Of a DNA stretch of 64,000 nucleotides, positions 61,158-64,000 are shown one piece after another. Each line of letters starts with the position of its first letter. Position 1 is the stretch's first letter. The stretch spans positions 1-64,000 of the forward strand of contig CAWBEX010000001.1 in the NCBI GenBank assembly GCA_963787895.1. Reading direction: 5' to 3'. The stretch is from Anderseniella sp963787895. Lineage in GTDB: Bacteria; Pseudomonadota; Alphaproteobacteria; Rhizobiales; Aestuariivirgaceae. Position numbers and translations under genes: made by a program. The notes below the pieces were generated by a model. That model saw only the letters and a list, made by a program, of their open reading frames with translations, did no database searches and had not been told where the DNA came from.

Positions 61158-63659
61158 TCAGTCCGCCTGCGCTTCCCTAATCGCCTCTTTCAACCCGCGC
61201 ACATTAATGTCGCGCTGCGGGAACGGAATCTCGATGCCTGCTGCTTTCAACTCCTTGTGGATTGCAAAGCGCAATTCACTGGCCACTACACTGACCCACC
61301 AAATATCGTCGATGAACACACGCACCTCGAAATCGAGGGAGCTTGCGCCAAAGTCCTTGAACAGCACTGTCGCGGGCGGAAACGCCACGGCACGCGGATG
61401 CGCTTCGGCGCATTTCAGCAGTATGTCGTGCACGACCTGCGGATCAGCATCATAGCTGACACCCACCAGGAATTTGCATCGACCCATCAGGTCGCCGTGC
61501 GTCCAGTTCTGAACGCTGTCGGATATCAAGCTAGAATTCGGCACAATGATCGAACAACGGTCGAATGTCTCGATCTGAGTGGATCGCACATTGATCTTCT
61601 TGACGGTGCCTTCGCCCCCCGCAACCTGCACCCAATCACCCACCTTGATGGGACGTTCAGCCAGCAGGATAAGACCCGAAACAAAGTTATTGACGATGGA
61701 CTGCAGGCCAAAACCGATACCAAGCGAGAGCGCACCCGCCACAATGGCAAGATTGGAAAAATCGACCCCAGCGGCACCGAATGCCACCAGCAGCGACAGA
61801 ATTATGGCCACGTAGCCTGCGCCTGTGCGAATTGAGTTTCGTACACCAGCATCCATGTCAGTCGGCGACAGGATACGGCGGTCAAGCCAGGATGTGATGA
61901 AGCGGGTCAACAACAATCCGACGACAAACACACCCAGCGCCAAAAGAATGGACGATAAGGATATCGTTATGTCACCGACCTTGAAGCCAAAGAAGGCGGT
62001 TGTGAACCAGCTTCTGATGTCGACCCAGGTCAGCGCCGACAAAGCCAACAGTATTGGTAACCCAAGCACCAGCAACGACAAGTCAACGCCTGCATTGATA
62101 GCGATGCCAGCGCGCTGAATTCCGCCTTCCGACATGGAGAATGTCGACTTCAATGTTCGTGCAATGCGGCTGCCGGGCGACACACTTTGGGTCACGAATG
62201 CGTCTGCCATGCGCCGCACACAGTAGAGGAAGCTGACGATCACACCGACAATGATAACGTTGGATACCAGGTAGTCAGCCAGGGTCATGAAACCACCCAG
62301 CAGAGCTGCCACGCTGGCTGCCAGCACCAGCCACACCGGTTGAATGAAGTAGTGCGCCCAGGCGAAATACTGCAATTGGCCCGAAGCAGGGCGGGTATCA
62401 CGCATGGCCTGCAGTATCAGCCTGACAATTATCAGGATCAGCAAACCGGCAACAATTGCTTGCCGCAATGCCATCAACTCGCCGCTCATGTTGACGATAT
62501 TCGACAGTTCAGACAACACGTGATGAATTGCGATAAGCAGAAACGCCAGCGTGGACAGATTCAACCAGGTCGCCGCAGCTTCGTCCGACAGATTGGCTAT
62601 GCGCCAGTCTGCCCGCGTGGGCGACAAAATCGAGCGCGCGACACCACGTGCAAACGCAAATCCCAGGAATGCAGCTCCAACCACCTTGAACAAACGAAAC
62701 GCTCTTGGCGCATCCGGCAATGCTTCCCGAACGATCAGTCCGAAGATGAGCAGTGCAGCCAACGCTATAAGGCTATAGCCCATGGGCACAGTGACGGCAC
62801 GTATCAGCTTCCCAAGCTCTCCAGGATCGGTGTTGTGCGAACGTACGCGGTGGGCAAGCACCCGGCATGCCCTGTAACCGGCAAGAAGCAGCACAAAAAA
62901 CGAACCGAGAATAAACCAGGGTTTCCACGCTGGATTGTCTTCCAGGATGCGGTTGGAGAACCCCGAAAACAATACCTTCGCTCGCGTCCACAAGTCTGGA
63001 ATCTTGGCGATGCCTTCGGTCCATAACGCTGGATGCAGCACAGACCTGGTTCGGCTTAATAGATTGTCACGAAAGCGGTCGCGTTCGATCTGGCCTGCCT
63101 GTGAAGCGAGTTGTTCAGCAGCTCCTGCAGCAAGCGAAAGTTGGGCGCGCGCACTCAACAGCTTGCTGCGCACGGCCTCCAGTTGCGCGCGCTGGGCGGC
63201 GACAAATTCCGGCTCGGTTTCACCTTCCTTCGGCACGGGGCCGGTACGCGCGACAAGCTGATCAATCTGAGACAACGGGGCATTCAACTCCGCGTCGGCA
63301 AGCTGCGCCCGCTCGCGCACTTGTTCAAGCTCTTGTCGAACCTGCGCCAGTTCTGCCTGTGGCAATGACGGGTCGGCCGTTTTCTGCTTCAGACCCTCCA
63401 GCGTATTGGAGATGTCGGCAGCCGTGCGTTCAGCCTTGCCTACCCCTTCAAGGATACCGCTGGGCAACGCGGCAGCTACCACCGCCTCGGTCTTGGGATC
63501 GGCGGCAGGTGGTTTTGTTTCTGTTTTTTCCTGTTGCCCGACAGTAGCAGGTGCTGCCTGCTGATCAGTTTCGGCAGGTTCCTCGGCATAAGAAGGTCCC
63601 GCCAACGCCAAGAATAGCGTCAGCCACACTGTCAGCAACAGGCGCGATATGAAGGTCAT
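61158..63659 (-). CDS. Large MscS-type mechanosensitive channel with periplasmic coiled-coil domain
   Basis: 833 residues. A signal peptide (~1-25), a long Gln/Glu/Ala-rich periplasmic region with coiled-coil heptads (~70-220), a DUF3772-like segment, and about eleven hydrophobic helices from ~245 to ~640. The MscS core follows (GFGLQSIVNNFVSGLILLAERPIKVGDWVQV, IETFDRCSIIVPNSSLISDSVQNWT) with a cytoplasmic beta domain. This is the MscK/YbdG-like long architecture, for relief of osmotic pressure. Placed alone between the dipeptidase gene and pyrG. Confidence 0.9.
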   Translation of the reverse strand: MTFISRLLLTVWLTLFLALAGPSYAEEPAETDQQAAPATVGQQEKTETKPPAADPKTEAVVAAALPSGILEGVGKAERTAADISNTLEGLKQKTADPSLPQAELAQVRQELEQVRERAQLADAELNAPLSQIDQLVARTGPVPKEGETEPEFVAAQRAQLEAVRSKLLSARAQLSLAAGAAEQLASQAGQIERDRFRDNLLSRTRSVLHPALWTEGIAKIPDLWTRAKVLFSGFSNRILEDNPAWKPWFILGSFFVLLLAGYRACRVLAHRVRSHNTDPGELGKLIRAVTVPMGYSLIALAALLIFGLIVREALPDAPRAFRLFKVVGAAFLGFAFARGVARSILSPTRADWRIANLSDEAAATWLNLSTLAFLLIAIHHVLSELSNIVNMSGELMALRQAIVAGLLILIIVRLILQAMRDTRPASGQLQYFAWAHYFIQPVWLVLAASVAALLGGFMTLADYLVSNVIIVGVIVSFLYCVRRMADAFVTQSVSPGSRIARTLKSTFSMSEGGIQRAGIAINAGVDLSLLVLGLPILLALSALTWVDIRSWFTTAFFGFKVGDITISLSSILLALGVFVVGLLLTRFITSWLDRRILSPTDMDAGVRNSIRTGAGYVAIILSLLVAFGAAGVDFSNLAIVAGALSLGIGFGLQSIVNNFVSGLILLAERPIKVGDWVQVAGGEGTVKKINVRSTQIETFDRCSIIVPNSSLISDSVQNWTHGDLMGRCKFLVGVSYDADPQVVHDILLKCAEAHPRAVAFPPATVLFKDFGASSLDFEVRVFIDDIWWVSVVASELRFAIHKELKAAGIEIPFPQRDINVRGLKEAIREAQAD

Positions 63660-63673
63660 GTTCAGTATGATAC

Positions 63674-64000
63674 CTATACCAGGCGGCTTTGCTCAACAGC
63701 CGCGGCAACAAAAGAAGCAAATAGCGGATGCGGATCAAATGGTCTGGATTTGAGTTCCGGATGGTACTGAACACCGATAAACCATGGATGTACCGACTTT
63801 GGATACTCAATTGTTTCAGGCAGCAATCCATCCGGGCTCATGCCCGAAAACACCAGCCCTGCCCGTTCCAGCCGCTCCTTGTAGTCAATGTTGACCTCAT
63901 AGCGGTGCCGGTGGCGCTCGGACACTTCCTTCTTGCCGTAGATGCTGGCAATCAGGGTGCCCTCTCTCAGCGGATGGGGATATGCGCCAAGACGCATGGT
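63674..64000 (-). CDS. pyrG: CTP synthase, C-terminal part, cut by window edge
   Basis: The last ~108 residues of CTP synthase: TMRLGAYPHPL, then RHRHRYEVN, the GMSPDG loop, and the glutamine-amidotransferase end GVQYHPELKSRPFDPHPLFASFV with the catalytic His-x-Glu. The frame continues past base 64000; the visible ATG at 63997 is internal. CTP synthase makes CTP from UTP and glutamine. Confidence 0.95.
   Translation of the reverse strand, partial: TMRLGAYPHPLREGTLIASIYGKKEVSERHRHRYEVNIDYKERLERAGLVFSGMSPDGLLPETIEYPKSVHPWFIGVQYHPELKSRPFDPHPLFASFVAAAVEQSRLV

Overview
The window is about 64 kb of chromosomal DNA from an alphaproteobacterium, most likely of the order Hyphomicrobiales (Rhizobiales). 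Four observations point that way: the blocks nagZ-scpA-scpB, tatA-tatB-tatC-serS-surE-pcm-nlpD and yajC-secD-secF with a following Mth938-type gene; the cluster eno / ftsB / pdhA-pdhB-pdhC-lpd / lipA-coq10-type; a BA14K-family protein; and Omp25/31-type barrels. Both ends cut a gene: a phage-type integrase at the left and CTP synthase (pyrG) at the right. I see no rRNA, tRNA, CRISPR array or complete insertion sequence.

Layout. 1-1.4 kb: integrase N-terminus, a bare stretch, and two small genes. 1.6-6.5 kb (minus strand): GST, membrane EEP-family enzyme, GNAT, gatB, and a DUF1097-GFA fusion. 6.7-11.7 kb (plus strand): uvrA with a candidate LexA box, a LysR regulator and an alpha/beta hydrolase, then a large porin on the minus strand. 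13.2-19.9 kb: trmFO, then the Sec accessory operon (yajC, secD, secF, Mth938-like, squalene/phytoene synthase-like) and a divergent DUF815 ATPase. 20-22.3 kb: a GST and an outer-membrane protein built from two tandem barrels. 22.4-33.2 kb (minus strand): the nlpD...tatA and scpB-scpA-nagZ blocks, separated by an orphan FbpC-type ATPase and a broken LicD-cytidylyltransferase gene. 33.5-45 kb: mixed metabolism, including an XRE-cupin regulator, a 2Fe-2S ferredoxin, a DEAD-box helicase, metZ with a rhodanese, an L,D-transpeptidase, a dimethylglycine dehydrogenase-like enzyme and BA14K. 43.7-53.4 kb: lipoic acid synthesis (lipA), the whole pyruvate dehydrogenase complex, ftsB and eno. 53.6-63.7 kb: an accessory stretch with a sulfide:quinone oxidoreductase-like enzyme, an HxlR regulator divergent from a flavodoxin-type protein, a tight GNAT-flavoprotein-thioesterase-glyoxalase run, a dipeptidase and an MscS-type channel, ending in pyrG.

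How it fits together. Enolase feeds pyruvate (through pyruvate kinase, not seen here) to PdhABC-Lpd, whose lipoyl groups are made with LipA. SecDF-YajC and TatABC are the two export routes, and they supply substrates such as the porin, the tandem-barrel protein, NlpD and the L,D-transpeptidase. ScpAB, FtsB, NagZ and NlpD link the window to chromosome segregation, division and wall turnover.

I found no convincing new multi-gene system. The observations most worth a second look are the broken LicD-cytidylyltransferase gene inserted between scpB and tatA, the frameshift in pdhC at a run of five Gs, the tandem-barrel outer-membrane protein, the DUF1097-GFA fusion, the HxlR/flavodoxin pair with paired palindromes, and an exact CtrA-type box beside ftsB.
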